64,000 nucleotides of DNA from Halobacteriales archaeon. GTDB lineage: Archaea; Halobacteriota; Halobacteria; Halobacteriales; SKSH01. The notes below the pieces were generated by a model. The model was not told the DNA's origin, made no database searches, and saw only the letters and a list, made by a program, of their open reading frames with translations. The stretch covers positions 28,989 to 92,988 of the forward strand of contig SKSD01000026.1 in the NCBI GenBank assembly GCA_007118145.1. The letters run 5' to 3'. The translations under genes and the position numbers were made by a program. Each line of letters opens with the position of its first letter. Positions within the stretch are counted from its first letter, which is position 1. Positions 63,294 to 64,000 of this stretch are shown in pieces.

Positions 63294-63638
63294 ATGAACG
63301 ATGTCAAAGCTGACTACGATACCGACGCACCGGTGTTCATTGAGGACGAAACGGAGTACGAGTCGATCACGAGCGAGGGGGTCGTGCTGGTCGATTTCTA
63401 TGCAGACTGGTGTGGTCCCTGTAAGATGCTAGAACCGATCGTTGAACGTCTCGCGGCTGAGACCGACGCTACGATCGCGAAGGTCGATGTCGACAGTCAT
63501 CAAGAGCTAGCAATCGAATACCGCATCCAGGGTGTCCCCACGATGTTCCTGTATGTCGATGGTGAACCGGTCAAACGGATCGTCGGTCTGCGTGGGGAAC
63601 ACGAACTCCGCGAACTGATCGAACAGTACACCGGTTGA
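63294..63638 (+). CDS. thioredoxin
   Basis: A 114-residue thioredoxin with an N-terminal extension of about 20 residues. The active site is DWCGPCKM with Cys40 and Cys43, and the cis-proline is in GVPTMF. No signal peptide is present, so it acts in the cytoplasm. An ATTAAAA element at 63263-63269 is 25 bp before the ATG, fitting a leaderless start. Confidence 0.93.
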   Translation: MNDVKADYDTDAPVFIEDETEYESITSEGVVLVDFYADWCGPCKMLEPIVERLAAETDATIAKVDVDSHQELAIEYRIQGVPTMFLYVDGEPVKRIVGLRGEHELRELIEQYTG

Positions 63639-63673
63639 TGCGGTCGGGATGACGTCTCGGAGCGGGGAATCAG

Positions 63674-64000
<327 letters not shown>

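Overview
The window is chromosomal DNA of a halophilic archaeon (class Halobacteria), probably one of only moderate GC content. The evidence is a class I lysyl-tRNA synthetase, an archaeal UMP kinase, aIF1/SUI1, ribosomal protein S19e, a PDCD5-type DNA-binding protein and a PAC2 proteasome chaperone homologue. Proteins are rich in Asp and Glu, there are many Tat-type lipoproteins, several promoters look leaderless (TATA box about 25 nt before the start codon), and the two tRNA genes lack an encoded CCA. No genus is assigned.

Layout. 0-5.2 kb: a symporter with its DUF3311 partner, an MFS carrier, a lipoprotein and an FMN reductase. 5.2-15.8 kb: small zinc-ribbon proteins, an RNase H-fold nuclease, a DUF4382 lipoprotein, a methyltransferase, pterin dehydratase, PAC2, a phosphoribosyltransferase, a stress protein, a purine phosphorylase-like protein, and a trans-sulfuration enzyme overlapping an M20 deacylase. 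15.8-29.6 kb: an accessory-looking stretch with long AT-rich spacers, three paralogous winged-helix/zinc-ribbon regulators, an alpha/beta hydrolase, an SGNH lipoprotein, a tandem SnoaL protein, a heliorhodopsin, and three IS200/IS605-type remnants; it ends at tRNA-Thr(GGT). 29.8-47.9 kb: enoyl-CoA hydratase, NAD synthetase, tRNA-Gly(CCC), a Tat-exported Hcp-like protein, MATE exporter, multi-PAS histidine kinase, antiporter fused to stress-protein domains, an HTH/ferredoxin protein, aIF1, an Nmad3-like protein, an acyltransferase, and the PitA-type chlorite dismutase fusion beside a PadR regulator. 47.9-61.7 kb: housekeeping block (two site-2 proteases, lysS, pyrH, HyuAB hydantoinase, thiL, rps19e, PDCD5, hisS, truA). 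61.7-64 kb: an HTH regulator, a VKOR/thioredoxin redox pair, and the left end of an IS200/IS605 element with tnpA cut by the window edge.

The most notable items are the heliorhodopsin with its key residues intact, the Hcp tube-protein homologue carrying a Tat signal without any visible type VI machinery, and two ~395-bp tnpB-less elements whose hairpins are kept by compensatory changes, which suggests a structured RNA. Several near-perfect inverted repeats in promoter regions look like undescribed operators. No CRISPR array, integrase or complete defence system was found.
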